From assembly GCA_025360015.1 (NCBI GenBank), contig JANYCZ010000068.1, positions 124,001 to 188,000 of the forward strand: a stretch of DNA of 64,000 nucleotides, written 5' to 3'. Position numbers and translations under genes: made by a program. The stretch's first letter is position 1. The number at the start of each line of letters is the position of its first letter. Source of the stretch: Verrucomicrobiota bacterium (lineage in GTDB: Bacteria > Verrucomicrobiota > Verrucomicrobiia > Verrucomicrobiales > Verrucomicrobiaceae). The notes under the pieces were generated by a model, which did not search any database, had not been told where the DNA came from, and saw only the letters and a program-made list of their open reading frames with translations. Shown here piece by piece: positions 27,917 to 36,181 of this stretch.

Positions 27917-29026
27917 TTGAACCCAACTGACGCCATCCGCCCAGCCCACGTCGAGGTCAGCCTCGGTGCCATCGCTCAAAACTATGACGCGATCCGCGCC
28001 CATGTAGGTACGGCCTCAGTCATGCCCGTGGTGAAAGCAAACGCCTACGGCCACGGCATCGTCGAAGTAGCCCGGCACCTGATGAATCATGGCGCTCCCT
28101 GCCTCGGCGTGGCCCTGCTGGAAGAAGCCATCGTCCTGCGGCAGGCGGGCATCACGCTGCCCATCCTCGTCTTTGGCGGTGTGGCCACCCGGCAGATCCC
28201 GCAGTTCATCGTGCATGATTTGATGATGGCGGCGTCCTCCATCGACAAGCTTCGCCAGATTGACGAAGCGGCCGCTGCGGTGAAGACCAAAGCTCGCGTG
28301 CATCTGAAAATCGACACCGGCATGGAGCGCATCGGCGTGCACTGGTACAGCGCGGAGAAACTGCTGCAGGCCAGCCTGAGCTTTACGAACGTGGAGGTGG
28401 CGGGCATCTACTCGCACTTTGCACATTCAGACGCCGCAGACCTCACCTCGGCCAGAGAGCAGCTCTCACGCTTTCTCGAAGTGCTGGAGTTTTATCCAAA
28501 GCGCGGTCTTCAGCCGCCTCAGCGGCACATCGCCAATTCCGGGGGCATTCTCCAACTGCCTGAGAGCCACTTCGATCTCGTGCGCCCGGGCATCATGCTC
28601 TATGGCGTGTATCCCTCGAAGGAAGTGTGCCAAACGGTCGCCTTGCAGCCGGCGCTGAATTGGAAATCGCAGGTGGTGTTTTTCAAAGTCGTGCAGCCGG
28701 GCAGTCCCCTCAGCTATGGCGGCACCTGGCAGAGCGATCATCCTGTGCGCGTCGTCACCGTTCCAGTGGGCTATGGCGACGGCTATTTCCGCGCGCTGTC
28801 AAATCGCGGGCAGGTGGTCATTCGCGGCCAGCGGCATCCCATCGCGGGCCGTGTGTGCATGGATCAGTTCATGGTAAATCTCGAATGGGGCACCGCTTAC
28901 AATGGAGACGCCGTGACACTCATCGGCGCGGGCATTTCGGCTCAAGATGTAGCGGACTGGGCGGGAACCATTCCGTATGAAGTGCTCACCAACATCAACT
29001 CCCGCGTTCCCCGGGTGTATGTTTAA
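27917..29026 (+). CDS. alr: Alanine racemase, TTG start
   Basis: The 369-residue protein is of family length. The PLP lysine is in VVKANAYGHG (K40) and the second catalytic base is the tyrosine in LSYGGTW (Y267). The enzyme makes D-alanine for peptidoglycan. The first in-frame start is TTG, giving NPTDAIRPAHVEVSLGAI, which aligns with the normal Alr N-terminus. It follows the DUF1802 gene by 15 bp. Confidence 0.96.
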   Translation: MNPTDAIRPAHVEVSLGAIAQNYDAIRAHVGTASVMPVVKANAYGHGIVEVARHLMNHGAPCLGVALLEEAIVLRQAGITLPILVFGGVATRQIPQFIVHDLMMAASSIDKLRQIDEAAAAVKTKARVHLKIDTGMERIGVHWYSAEKLLQASLSFTNVEVAGIYSHFAHSDAADLTSAREQLSRFLEVLEFYPKRGLQPPQRHIANSGGILQLPESHFDLVRPGIMLYGVYPSKEVCQTVALQPALNWKSQVVFFKVVQPGSPLSYGGTWQSDHPVRVVTVPVGYGDGYFRALSNRGQVVIRGQRHPIAGRVCMDQFMVNLEWGTAYNGDAVTLIGAGISAQDVADWAGTIPYEVLTNINSRVPRVYV

Positions 29027-29095
29027 TGTCTTGCAATCGGCCTGCTATGGCCGCAACAAAGGGGCGGGATGCGAAGGCGCGTTCCGCCCGCATAC

Positions 29096-29680
29096 ATGAA
29101 CCTCATCATCTTCGACCTCGAAACTACCGGCCTGTTACCCTCCCAGCATGAGATCATCCAGATCGCGGCGATGAAGGTGAAGAACGGCAAGTGGAACGAA
29201 GGGGAGTATTTCGACAGTTATGTGCGGCCGGAAAACCATATTCCGTCATTCATTACCAAGCTCACTGGCATCTCGCAGGCTCAGGTGGCAAATGCTCCCC
29301 ATCCCACGGATGTGCTGATGGAGTTCACTCGTTTCGTCGGTCATGACGCGACACTGATCGCCCACAACGGCATTCGTTTCGACATGCGCTTCATCGCGGA
29401 GCATTGCAAACGGCATGGCATTCCAGTGCGGGAAACAAGCGCTCTCGACTCGCGTGATTTCTCCCGCAAAATCTGGGGCGGCAAAGGCGGCCATGGTCTG
29501 GACGCAGTGCTGGGTCGCGTAGGTGTATGCAGCAAGAACATGAAGCGCCACGATGCCCGCGTGGACGTGCAACTGCTCGCCCAGGCCGTGCAGTACATGT
29601 GGGAGCGCCTTACCCCCAGCGTGACCAACTGCCCGGTGGCTCTTTCAGCCGGAGTGATTCCAGCCCTGGATCGGGTTTGA
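29096..29680 (+). CDS. DEDDh 3'-5' exonuclease (DnaQ/PolC exonuclease-like)
   Basis: The 194-residue protein is a stand-alone exonuclease domain with the four acidic sites: FDLETTG (D7, E9), NGIRFDMRF (D96) and RHDARVD (H152, D157). Such proteins proofread or trim single-stranded DNA/RNA ends. The start chosen gives MNLIIFDLET; nine upstream codons are unlikely to be coding. It is followed by a strong terminator. Confidence 0.9.
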   Translation: MNLIIFDLETTGLLPSQHEIIQIAAMKVKNGKWNEGEYFDSYVRPENHIPSFITKLTGISQAQVANAPHPTDVLMEFTRFVGHDATLIAHNGIRFDMRFIAEHCKRHGIPVRETSALDSRDFSRKIWGGKGGHGLDAVLGRVGVCSKNMKRHDARVDVQLLAQAVQYMWERLTPSVTNCPVALSAGVIPALDRV

Positions 29681-29707
29681 TAACAAAAATTCAAAGAAGG
29701 AAAAAAC

Positions 29708-29741
29708 AGAGCCGGATTTAACTCCGGCTCTTTTTATTTTT
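29708..29741. terminator. Bidirectional intrinsic terminator
   Basis: AGAGCCGGA (29708-29716) pairs with TCCGGCTCT (29723-29731) around a TTTAAC loop. The plus strand continues TTTTATTTTT; on the minus strand the stem is followed by GTTTTTT. It separates the exonuclease gene from the convergent sufD and should end both transcripts, so no further suf gene is cotranscribed after sufD. Confidence 0.88.
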
Positions 29742-29767
29742 ACCTCTTGCGGCCAGTCACTCAGGAC

Positions 29768-31120
29768 TTATTCCGCGCGCTCCAGCTTCTCATCAATGCG
29801 CGCCACCAGCGTGTCGAGCAGCTCGCCATTGCCAAAGCGTTCGATCACGCCAGCCAGGAAGCCTTCGATGATGAGCTTGCGGCTTTCGCTGTCGCTGATG
29901 CCGCGTGCTTTGAGGTAGAAGAGTTCTTCATCGCTGATCGGGCCGCAGGTGGCGCCATGGCTGCACTTCACCTGGTCCGCGCTGATTTCGAGGCCAGGCA
30001 GGCTTGTGGCCTCCGCCTCGTTGCTGTTGAGCAGGTTGCGGCAGGTCTGATAGGCGTCGGTGTAATGCGCGCCTTTATCCACGGTGATGAGGCCGCTGAA
30101 GATGCTGCGTGATTTGCCGTAGAGGGCGTTTTTGTACAGCAGGTCACTGCTGGCGTGCGGAGCCTTGTGATTCTGCAGCGTGCGTTGATCCACGACCTGC
30201 TCACCAATGGGCAGTGACACGCTGAGCATGTCGCTGCGCGAGCCTTCGCCGATGAGATCGCTCACGCTTTCGCTGCGGCTGAAAAGGGCACCAAGCTGCA
30301 CCTGGAAGCTCTTGATGGCGGCATCCCGCCCGGCCACGATGCTGGAAAGATGCAGCGCCTGCGCGTCATCCGCCAGTTCCTGGCAGGCCGCATACGTGAT
30401 CTTGCTGCCGCGACCGCCGACGAGATCGGCAATGGCGATGCTGAGCCCGCCTTCGCCTTCGAGGCTGCGGTAATGATCGACCACACTGACCTCGGCATTG
30501 TCACCGGTGACAATAAGCGTGTGCGGGAAGATGGCGGCATGATCGCCGACGACCCAATGGAAGATTTCGACCGGCTTCTCAATGGTCACGTTTTTCGACA
30601 CGATGATGACCGCGCCTGCACTCACATGCGCAAGGTGCAGCGCCGCAAACTTTGCCGAGCCCAGCGTCATCTCGCGCTGCATGAAATGCTCCTTGAGCAC
30701 CTCGCTGTGATCGCGCAGCGCATCCGCAAAGGTCACGCAGACGACACCGGCAGGCAGATTCGTAGTGTCGGACTCAATGAGCACATCATTCACGAAGACA
30801 AAGCGGGCCGCACTCTCCTTGAGGCCCTGCGTAGCTGCAAGCGCCGCAGCAATGTTCGCAGCCGTAGGTGCGACGGCAGGCGTGTGGTTGGCCAGTTCGA
30901 TCTTCTTAGAGTTGGAATAGCGCCAGTTCTCATCCTTGATGCCAGGCATCGGGAGCTTCTGAAATTCAGCCCATGCGGCTTCGGAGCGGGCCATGAACCA
31001 GCCGGGTGCGGATTTTTCATCGCGCGCAGGCACGGTGATTTCGAGGCCGGAAGGAGCGGGAGTTTCGGGGGCGGCGGGCACGGGAGAGAGCGGGGTTTTG
31101 GAGGAAAGAGTGGCAGGCAT
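29768..31120 (-). CDS. sufD: Fe-S cluster assembly protein SufD
   Basis: The 450-residue protein has the SufB/SufD beta-helix core and the C-terminal motifs HGATCGPISDEELFYLKARG and RKLIIEGFLAGVIERFG. SufD forms the SufBC2D scaffold with SufB and the SufC ATPase. It is separated from sufB by an antisense phd/fitB cassette, so it must be read through that cassette or use its own promoter in 31121-31170. No sufS or sufU follows. Confidence 0.93.
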   Translation of the reverse strand: MPATLSSKTPLSPVPAAPETPAPSGLEITVPARDEKSAPGWFMARSEAAWAEFQKLPMPGIKDENWRYSNSKKIELANHTPAVAPTAANIAAALAATQGLKESAARFVFVNDVLIESDTTNLPAGVVCVTFADALRDHSEVLKEHFMQREMTLGSAKFAALHLAHVSAGAVIIVSKNVTIEKPVEIFHWVVGDHAAIFPHTLIVTGDNAEVSVVDHYRSLEGEGGLSIAIADLVGGRGSKITYAACQELADDAQALHLSSIVAGRDAAIKSFQVQLGALFSRSESVSDLIGEGSRSDMLSVSLPIGEQVVDQRTLQNHKAPHASSDLLYKNALYGKSRSIFSGLITVDKGAHYTDAYQTCRNLLNSNEAEATSLPGLEISADQVKCSHGATCGPISDEELFYLKARGISDSESRKLIIEGFLAGVIERFGNGELLDTLVARIDEKLERAE

Positions 31121-31130
31121 GGGACAAAAT

Positions 31131-31148
31131 CTGGCTAGACTGGCTAGA
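31131..31148. repeat. Tandem 9-mer in the sufD/phd divergent promoter
   Basis: CTGGCTAGA occurs twice head to tail in the 50-bp gap between sufD and phd. The second copy runs into TAGAAT (31145-31150), a plausible -10 for phd. Repeats of this kind are common as antitoxin-binding sites; binding here is inferred. Confidence 0.4.
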
Positions 31149-31170
31149 ATAGGGCGGTTAGGCTGAGAAC

Positions 31171-31446
31171 ATGAAAGTAGGAAAAAAATCGGAATGGCAG
31201 CTCCAGACCGCCAAAAACCGCTTCAGTGAAGTAGTCAACCGGGCGATCACAGATGGCGCACAAACCATTACGCGCCACGGCAAGCCGGTCGTGGTGGTGC
31301 TGTCCCAAGAGGAGTTTCGCCGCCTGGCTCCGGCCAAGGAGGAAAAATTCGATCTGCTGGAGCATCTGCTGGCTTGTCCCGACAAGACACTGCACAAACG
31401 CGTCTTTCGCACACCTGGGCCACCACGCGACGTGGACTTTTCATGA
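31171..31446 (+). CDS. Antitoxin, Phd/YefM family
   Basis: The 91-residue protein has the Phd/YefM DNA-binding fold: WQLQTAKNRFSEVVNRAITDGAQTITRHGKPVVVVLS, with an extended C-terminal toxin-binding tail. It neutralises the PIN toxin encoded by the next gene, whose start overlaps its stop (ATGA). The pair is on the strand opposite to the surrounding suf genes. Confidence 0.88.
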   Translation: MKVGKKSEWQLQTAKNRFSEVVNRAITDGAQTITRHGKPVVVVLSQEEFRRLAPAKEEKFDLLEHLLACPDKTLHKRVFRTPGPPRDVDFS

Positions 31447-31865
31447 AGTATCTGCTCGACACCATGGTCATCAGCGAGCCGACCAAGCGGCGACAGGAGC
31501 CCAAGGTCATCCAGTGGTTCGCCCTTCACCGTCATGAATGTGCCATCTCCGTCCTGACGCTCGGCGAGTTGGAGCGTGGCATCACTAAAATGAATGACAG
31601 CCTGCGCAAAGGGCGTCTGCTGGAGTGGTTCAATGCCATCGCAGACGGTATGGGGCAGGCCGGACGCATCCTTCCGGTGGACCGGAAGCTCATGAGTTTC
31701 TGGGGTCCGGTTTATAGCCGTGAAGAAAGGCTGACAAAGCGCAAGCCGCCGTTCATGGACACAATCCTTGCGGCCACGGCCGAGCTGCACGGATTGACGA
31801 TGGTGACGCGGAATGAAAAGGATTTTCCGGCCAGACTGTCGCTGATCAATCCGTGGAAAGTTTAA
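31443..31865 (+). CDS. PIN-domain toxin, FitB/VapC type
   Basis: The 140-residue PIN ribonuclease has the acidic centre: LLDTMVISE (D6), LGELERG (E42), PFMDTILAATA (D106) and a further acidic NEKDF. FitB/VapC toxins cut tRNA or mRNA when the antitoxin is lost. The chosen ATG overlaps the phd stop by 4 bp; the frame extends upstream inside phd but shows no PIN similarity. The active site looks intact. Confidence 0.88.
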   Translation: MKYLLDTMVISEPTKRRQEPKVIQWFALHRHECAISVLTLGELERGITKMNDSLRKGRLLEWFNAIADGMGQAGRILPVDRKLMSFWGPVYSREERLTKRKPPFMDTILAATAELHGLTMVTRNEKDFPARLSLINPWKV

Positions 31866-31991
31866 CAGACGCAAGGATGAGCGCCAAGTGGCCCTTGGCT
31901 CACCCCTTGGCTGCCTTACGGAAGCCCGTAGAGCTTCGCGCAAAGTCTGTTCGTCATTCCTCATTCTGGTTTCATCATTCCGGACATCGGC

Positions 31992-33410
31992 TCAGCCCAC
32001 GCTGCCTTCCATTTCGAGGTCAATGAGGCGCTTCAATTCCACGCTGTATTCCATTGGAAACTCCTTCACGAGGTCGTTGATGAAGCCGTTCACCGACAAG
32101 CTCATCGCTTCAGCCTCGTTGAGACCGCGCTGCATGAGGTAGAAAATTTGATCCGCGCTGACTTGGCTGACGCTCGCCTCATGCTGCGTGGAGTGCTGAT
32201 TGCCACGGACGCTGATGGCGGGGTAGGTGTCGGTGTGGCTGTTGCTGTTGATGAGCAGCGCATCGCATTCGGTGTTGTTCTTGCAGCCCTTGAGGTGTTT
32301 CGGGATATGAACCAGACCGCGATACGTGCTGCGGCCCTGGCCGATGGAGATGGATTTGGAGATGACGTTGCTCGTGGTGTCATCGGCGGCGTGGACCATC
32401 TTGGCACCTGTGTCCTGATGCTGGCCGCTGTTCGCCAGAGCGATGCTGATGACTTCACCGCGGGCGCGTTTGCCCTTCATGATGACACCGGGGTACTTCA
32501 TGGTGAGGCGGCTGCCGATGTTGCAGTCGATCCAGCGCACTTCCGCGTCTTCCATCGCGATGCCGCGTTTGGTGACGAGATTGAAGACATTGCTGCTCCA
32601 GTTCTGCACGGTGACATACTGAATCTTGGCACCCTTCAAGGCGACGAGCTCCACCACAGCGCTGTGCAGCGTGGCGGTCTCAAACTTCGGCGCTGTGCAG
32701 CCTTCCATGTACATCACTTCCGCACCTTCGTCGGCGATGATGAGCGTGCGCTCAAACTGACCAAACTGCTCGCTGTTGATGCGGAAGTAGGCCTGCAGCG
32801 GATGGCTCACCTTCACACCTGGCGGCACATAGATGAACGAGCCACCGGAGAACACAGCGCTGTTCAACGCAGAAAATTTGTTGTCCCCCGTCGGGATGAC
32901 CTTCCCGAACCACTTCTTGAAGATTTCGGGGTGCTTGTGCAGCCCTTCGGTGCTGTTCACGAAGATAACACCCTGCTCAGAGACCGCTGCCTTGATGTTC
33001 GAGTAAGCAGCTTCGGAGTCGTACTGCGCTTCGACACCCGCGAGGAACTTTCGCTCCTGCTCAGGAATGCCGAGACGATCAAACGTCTTTTTCACGTCCT
33101 CGGGCACATCGTCCCAGGAGCGCTTAGGCTTCTGACCATCACTGAGGTAATAGCGAAACTCATCGAACTTGATGTTCTCCAGGTCCTTCGTGGCCCAATG
33201 CGTCGGCATCGGTTTGTCCTGGAAGATTTTGAGTGCCTTATGCCGGAACTCACGAATCCAATCAGGATCATTCTTCACATCGGCAATGAAATCGACGGTC
33301 TTTTCGGTGATGCCGAAACCGGAGTCGAACTTGTTGCGCTCAGGAAAAGTAAAATCGCCGACGCTATCGACCTTGATGTCAGAGATGTCGTTGTCTGGGG
33401 CGGTGACCAT
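31992..33410 (-). CDS. sufB: Fe-S cluster assembly protein SufB
   Basis: The 472-residue length is standard for SufB. Motifs include [41 protein letters not shown], the [16 protein letters not shown] segment and the C-terminal [16 protein letters not shown]. It is the core scaffold on which the cluster is built with SufC and SufD. Upstream, 27 bp separate it from a DUF2442 gene; downstream, an antisense TA pair separates it from sufD. Confidence 0.97.
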   Translation of the reverse strand: MVTAPDNDISDIKVDSVGDFTFPERNKFDSGFGITEKTVDFIADVKNDPDWIREFRHKALKIFQDKPMPTHWATKDLENIKFDEFRYYLSDGQKPKRSWDDVPEDVKKTFDRLGIPEQERKFLAGVEAQYDSEAAYSNIKAAVSEQGVIFVNSTEGLHKHPEIFKKWFGKVIPTGDNKFSALNSAVFSGGSFIYVPPGVKVSHPLQAYFRINSEQFGQFERTLIIADEGAEVMYMEGCTAPKFETATLHSAVVELVALKGAKIQYVTVQNWSSNVFNLVTKRGIAMEDAEVRWIDCNIGSRLTMKYPGVIMKGKRARGEVISIALANSGQHQDTGAKMVHAADDTTSNVISKSISIGQGRSTYRGLVHIPKHLKGCKNNTECDALLINSNSHTDTYPAISVRGNQHSTQHEASVSQVSADQIFYLMQRGLNEAEAMSLSVNGFINDLVKEFPMEYSVELKRLIDLEMEGSVG

Positions 33411-33437
33411 AGTGTTAAAGTTTGGCGGGTTTCAGGT

Positions 33438-33746
33438 TTAAAATTTCAAATCGGGTGCGATCAGCGTTGGCTGGCCGCATGTTTTTTCGACACGCTGGCC
33501 GTTGATCCAGAGTTCGGAGGCGGCGATGTCCATGTCGTCGTTCCAGACGGCACCGAGGCCATGTGGGTCAGTCTGAACGGCACGGAAATAGGCGGGCTCA
33601 TTGAGCAGTTGAAACATGGGAAGGCCGAGGTGCCGGCGGAAGTCGTAGCGGCGCACATCACCATTGCCGAAAATGCATAAGAGGTGATGGTCCGGCAGAG
33701 CTTTGACGGACGTGAGGCTGGGGTAATCTTTCCATTCTTCGTTCAT
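33438..33746 (-). CDS. DUF2442 protein (putative TA partner of DUF4160)
   Basis: The 102-residue protein matches DUF2442, with LPDHHLLCIFGNGDVRRYDF near the start and AVWNDDMDIAASELW near the end. DUF2442 genes are very often paired with DUF4160 genes, and the pair is regarded as a putative toxin-antitoxin module; which is the toxin is unclear. It overlaps the DUF4160 gene by 1 bp and lies 27 bp before sufB on the same strand. Confidence 0.8.
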   Translation of the reverse strand: MNEEWKDYPSLTSVKALPDHHLLCIFGNGDVRRYDFRRHLGLPMFQLLNEPAYFRAVQTDPHGLGAVWNDDMDIAASELWINGQRVEKTCGQPTLIAPDLKF

Positions 33747-33994
33747 CAGTCGAGGCCTGGGATTTGTTTAAATTCATGGCTTGCCCACATCTCCAGCAGC
33801 TCCTGTTGGAGCTCGGAAGCCCATTCTTTGATCAACCTCATGCAGCGAGGCGACAAGCCACCCTTGATAAGTTCCAAGGTGCGGATGTTGATCCAGCCGA
33901 TTTCATCACCATGCACCGCGTGAAAATGCGGAGGATTGTGTTCAGCAAAGAACATCTTGATGCTGATGCCAAAGAATCTGGAGACGGTGGGCAT
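33746..33994 (-). CDS. DUF4160 protein (putative TA partner of DUF2442)
   Basis: The 82-residue protein matches DUF4160, with the diagnostic FFGISIKMFFAEHNPPHFHAVHG and a C-terminal helical region LIKEWASELQQELLEMWA. The HNPPHFHA block is strictly typical and looks intact. It is the first gene of the DUF4160-DUF2442 pair and starts 72 bp after the preceding antitoxin gene. Confidence 0.82.
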   Translation of the reverse strand: MPTVSRFFGISIKMFFAEHNPPHFHAVHGDEIGWINIRTLELIKGGLSPRCMRLIKEWASELQQELLEMWASHEFKQIPGLD

Positions 33995-34066
33995 AACGAC
34001 GGTTAGTTGATCACAGAGTGCTTCGTTTTGGCGGCGAGAGGTGGGAATTGCGATTTAGGAGGCTGC

Positions 34067-34312
34067 TCAGGGGGCCGTCCTGGTGGGCGGGTCTTCGCGG
34101 ACGACGAAGGACTCCTGAGACGTTGTGGACTGGTAACTTGCGGCGCGGCGGACGACGGGGCGGTCGGCAAAGACCCAGCCTTCGCGCTTGAGCTGTTCGC
34201 TGACTTCCCGCTCGTGGGCGTTGAACTTAGTGTGATCGTAGTCGCACCGTGCGAAAATAGCCTCACGTGCGGCATGCACTTCAGCAACGATGGGATCTTC
34301 GAAGGCATTCAT
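34067..34312 (-). CDS. Small antitoxin-like protein of the PIN module
   Basis: The 81-residue product starts MNAFEDPIVAEVHAAREAIF and continues with a charged helical segment (HTKFNAHEREVSEQLKREGW). This 'DPIVxEVxxxR' opening is usual in small proteins encoded next to PIN toxins and is taken as the cognate antitoxin. Its start overlaps the stop of the PIN gene by 4 bp, so the toxin gene comes first. The tail after residue 50 is low in complexity and may be frayed. Confidence 0.66.
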   Translation of the reverse strand: MNAFEDPIVAEVHAAREAIFARCDYDHTKFNAHEREVSEQLKREGWVFADRPVVRRAASYQSTTSQESFVVREDPPTRTAP

Positions 34313-34791
34313 GACAGCAAAGGTTTGGAGAGTTCGTCGGGAGTGCCGATGACCGGCGGGTTGAAACCTGCATTGCGGCACGTGTCTTCAATGCGCCGTT
34401 GCATGTGCAGATTATTGATATGCTTGCAGTTCCAGGTGAGCAAAAAGTCCATCGCATGAACAGCCGCGATGGCAATGTGGTAAGCGTCAGCCTCTGCCTT
34501 CCGAGGCAAGCCCAGACGAGAGACTAGATGCAAAGCCAGGGCCTCTGATTCTGGCGTGGAAGAAAGCAGTGTAATACCATGCAGGCTCTCCAGCCGCTTG
34601 GCGGCCATTTCAGCCTCACCCTCGCGTGCCTCATCGATGACATACGTGGATATGAAAAGATCGAAATCCTGGCGACGACGATCCCAAAAATCACGCGTGA
34701 CCTGCTGATGCCCCGCGAGCACCACGTCACGACTAGGCCGAGCTACGAGGTAGCTTGGGATGGTCGTTTCGATGTACACACTGGGTTTCAT
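34309..34791 (-). CDS. PIN-domain toxin, VapC-like
   Basis: The 160-residue protein has a PIN fold with SVYIETTIPSYL at the N-terminus (E8 in place of the usual first aspartate), an acidic YVIDEAREGE, and ADAYHIAIAAVHAMDFLLTWNCKHINN, a block characteristic of this PIN subgroup. It is probably an RNase toxin. It lies 25 bp after sufC and is followed with 4 bp overlap by its small partner, so it is an in-line passenger of the suf transcript. Confidence 0.84.
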   Translation of the reverse strand: MKPSVYIETTIPSYLVARPSRDVVLAGHQQVTRDFWDRRRQDFDLFISTYVIDEAREGEAEMAAKRLESLHGITLLSSTPESEALALHLVSRLGLPRKAEADAYHIAIAAVHAMDFLLTWNCKHINNLHMQRRIEDTCRNAGFNPPVIGTPDELSKPLLS

Positions 34792-34816
34792 GAAGAGAGG
34801 CTCTCAAAGATTTGGG

Positions 34817-35575
34817 TTATGCAGCCGCCGACAGAGGCTCCTCATGGACCCAGTCGTAGCCCTTTTCTTCAAGTTCGAGGGCCAGTTCCTTGCCGCCGGT
34901 CTTCACGATACGGCCGTCTTTAAGGACGTGGACGATGTCGGGCTGGATGTAGTTCAGCAGACGCTGGTAATGGGTGATGACGAGGAAGCCGCGGTTCTCG
35001 CTGCGCATGGCGTTCACGCCACGGGAGACAATTTTGAGGGCGTCGATGTCGAGGCCGGAGTCGGTTTCGTCGAGAATAGCGTACTTCGGCTCCAGCATCA
35101 TGAGCTGGAGGATCTCGTTCCGCTTCTTTTCGCCGCCGGAGAAGCCTTCATTGACGCTGCGGCTGGTGAAGCTGCGGTCCATTTCGAGGGCGTCCATGCG
35201 GGAGTAGAGCTGCTTGTAGAATTTCACCGCATCGATGTCCTCGCCCTTCGGCAGGCGGGCCTTCAGCGCGGCGCGCAGGAAGTTCGCATTGCTGACGCCG
35301 GGGATCTCGTGAGGATACTGGAAGGCCAGGAAGAGGCCAGCGCGGCTGCGCGCATCCACGGCCATGTCCAGAATGTTTACGCCATCCAGCAGCACTTCAC
35401 CGCTGGTGACCTTATAGTCATCATGGCCGCAGAGGACTTTGCTCAGCGTGCTCTTGCCGGAGCCGTTCGGCCCCATGACGGCGTGGACTTCACCGGGGTT
35501 GATCGTGAGGTTCAGGCCTTTGAGGATTTCGCGGCCGGGGATCTGGGCGTGGAGGGCTTTTATTTCGAGGGACAT
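34817..35575 (-). CDS. sufC: Fe-S cluster assembly ATPase SufC
   Basis: The 252-residue ABC ATPase has Walker [10 protein letters not shown] (35-43), the SufC-specific signature [15 protein letters not shown], and Walker B with the family's unusual [10 protein letters not shown]. It powers the SufBC2D scaffold. The start is set at [10 protein letters not shown]; the longer frame upstream overlaps the fur gene and is not coding. It starts 19 bp after the Fur-family regulator, so the two are cotranscribed. Confidence 0.97.
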   Translation of the reverse strand: MSLEIKALHAQIPGREILKGLNLTINPGEVHAVMGPNGSGKSTLSKVLCGHDDYKVTSGEVLLDGVNILDMAVDARSRAGLFLAFQYPHEIPGVSNANFLRAALKARLPKGEDIDAVKFYKQLYSRMDALEMDRSFTSRSVNEGFSGGEKKRNEILQLMMLEPKYAILDETDSGLDIDALKIVSRGVNAMRSENRGFLVITHYQRLLNYIQPDIVHVLKDGRIVKTGGKELALELEEKGYDWVHEEPLSAAA

Positions 35576-35594
35576 GTGGGGAAAGAGAAGGGAT

Positions 35595-36050
35595 TTATGA
35601 TTTGGCCGCGCATGCGGAACAGGTGCCATGGATGGCCAGATCCGTTCGGGCCACCTTGGTGCCAGCCGGGAGGTTCCAAAATTTGGCCGGGTCAAAGTCG
35701 GTGGAGGGATGGGCATCGATCACCTTGCCGCAGGTCTCGCAGTGGAAATGCACGTGCTCGTGCAGGTTCGCGCAGTAGCGGGACTGGCCACGCTCCAAAT
35801 GGACGAGCTTGATGAGGCCGTTGGTGCTCAGGTGTTCGAGGCAGTTGTACACCGTCGCCAGGGAGATCCCCGGGCTGCGGCTTTTCACCCGGTCAAGGAT
35901 GTCGTAGGCCGTCGGGTGGTCCGTCGAGGAGGCGAGGACTTCGAAGACCTCGCGCCGGTGCGGCGTCAGGCGGACATCCGAACCCAGCATAACGAGGCGG
36001 CAGTCCAAGCCGGAGGCTTTGGCAGGAGTGCGTGAAGGGGAAGGGGGCAT
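35595..36050 (-). CDS. Fur-family regulator of the suf operon
   Basis: The 151-residue protein has the Fur winged helix ([15 protein letters not shown] and [13 protein letters not shown]), the HEHVHFHC metal-binding region and two CxxC zinc pairs (C104/C107, C144/C147). It could be Fur (iron) or PerR (peroxide) type; the sequence does not settle it. It heads the suf operon and has a perfect 7-1-7 palindrome 13 bp before its start, pointing to autoregulation and control of Fe-S assembly. Confidence 0.92.
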   Translation of the reverse strand: MPPSPSRTPAKASGLDCRLVMLGSDVRLTPHRREVFEVLASSTDHPTAYDILDRVKSRSPGISLATVYNCLEHLSTNGLIKLVHLERGQSRYCANLHEHVHFHCETCGKVIDAHPSTDFDPAKFWNLPAGTKVARTDLAIHGTCSACAAKS

Positions 36051-36062
36051 GACGTTTTAGAA

Positions 36063-36077
36063 TTAGAATGATTCTAA
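36063..36077. promoter_or_regulatory. Perfect 7-1-7 Fur/PerR-type operator
   Basis: TTAGAAT-G-ATTCTAA is an exact inverted repeat with one central base. Immediately before it is another TAGAAT hexamer in direct orientation (36058-36063), giving the overlapping-hexamer pattern of Fur boxes. It lies 13 bp upstream of the fur gene and about 105 bp upstream of the divergent cupin gene, so one site may serve both. Confidence 0.75.
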
Positions 36078-36181
36078 CTGTATTGGAAACGCAAGATTGG
36101 CAAGCGGGGATGCCGGTTTTGCCGAAAATTCTTTGCTCCAAATCACGCCAAAACGCCTGCCGCGTGCTACAACCTGCCCCC

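Noticed and set aside
31158..31964. 268-codon minus-strand open frame over phd/fitB that could make sufB-sufD continuous
   Set aside because: It has no Suf or other similarity and runs antisense to an intact TA pair with a proper 4-bp overlap.
32148..33680. 510-codon plus-strand open frame across sufB
   Set aside because: It is the antisense shadow of sufB and DUF2442, whose products are clearly conserved. The long frame results from high GC at third positions.
34003..34308. 101-codon minus-strand frame overlapping the PIN-module antitoxin
   Set aside because: Out of frame with the 'DPIVxEV' antitoxin and rich in Ser/Pro; the antitoxin frame has the ATGA overlap with the toxin gene.
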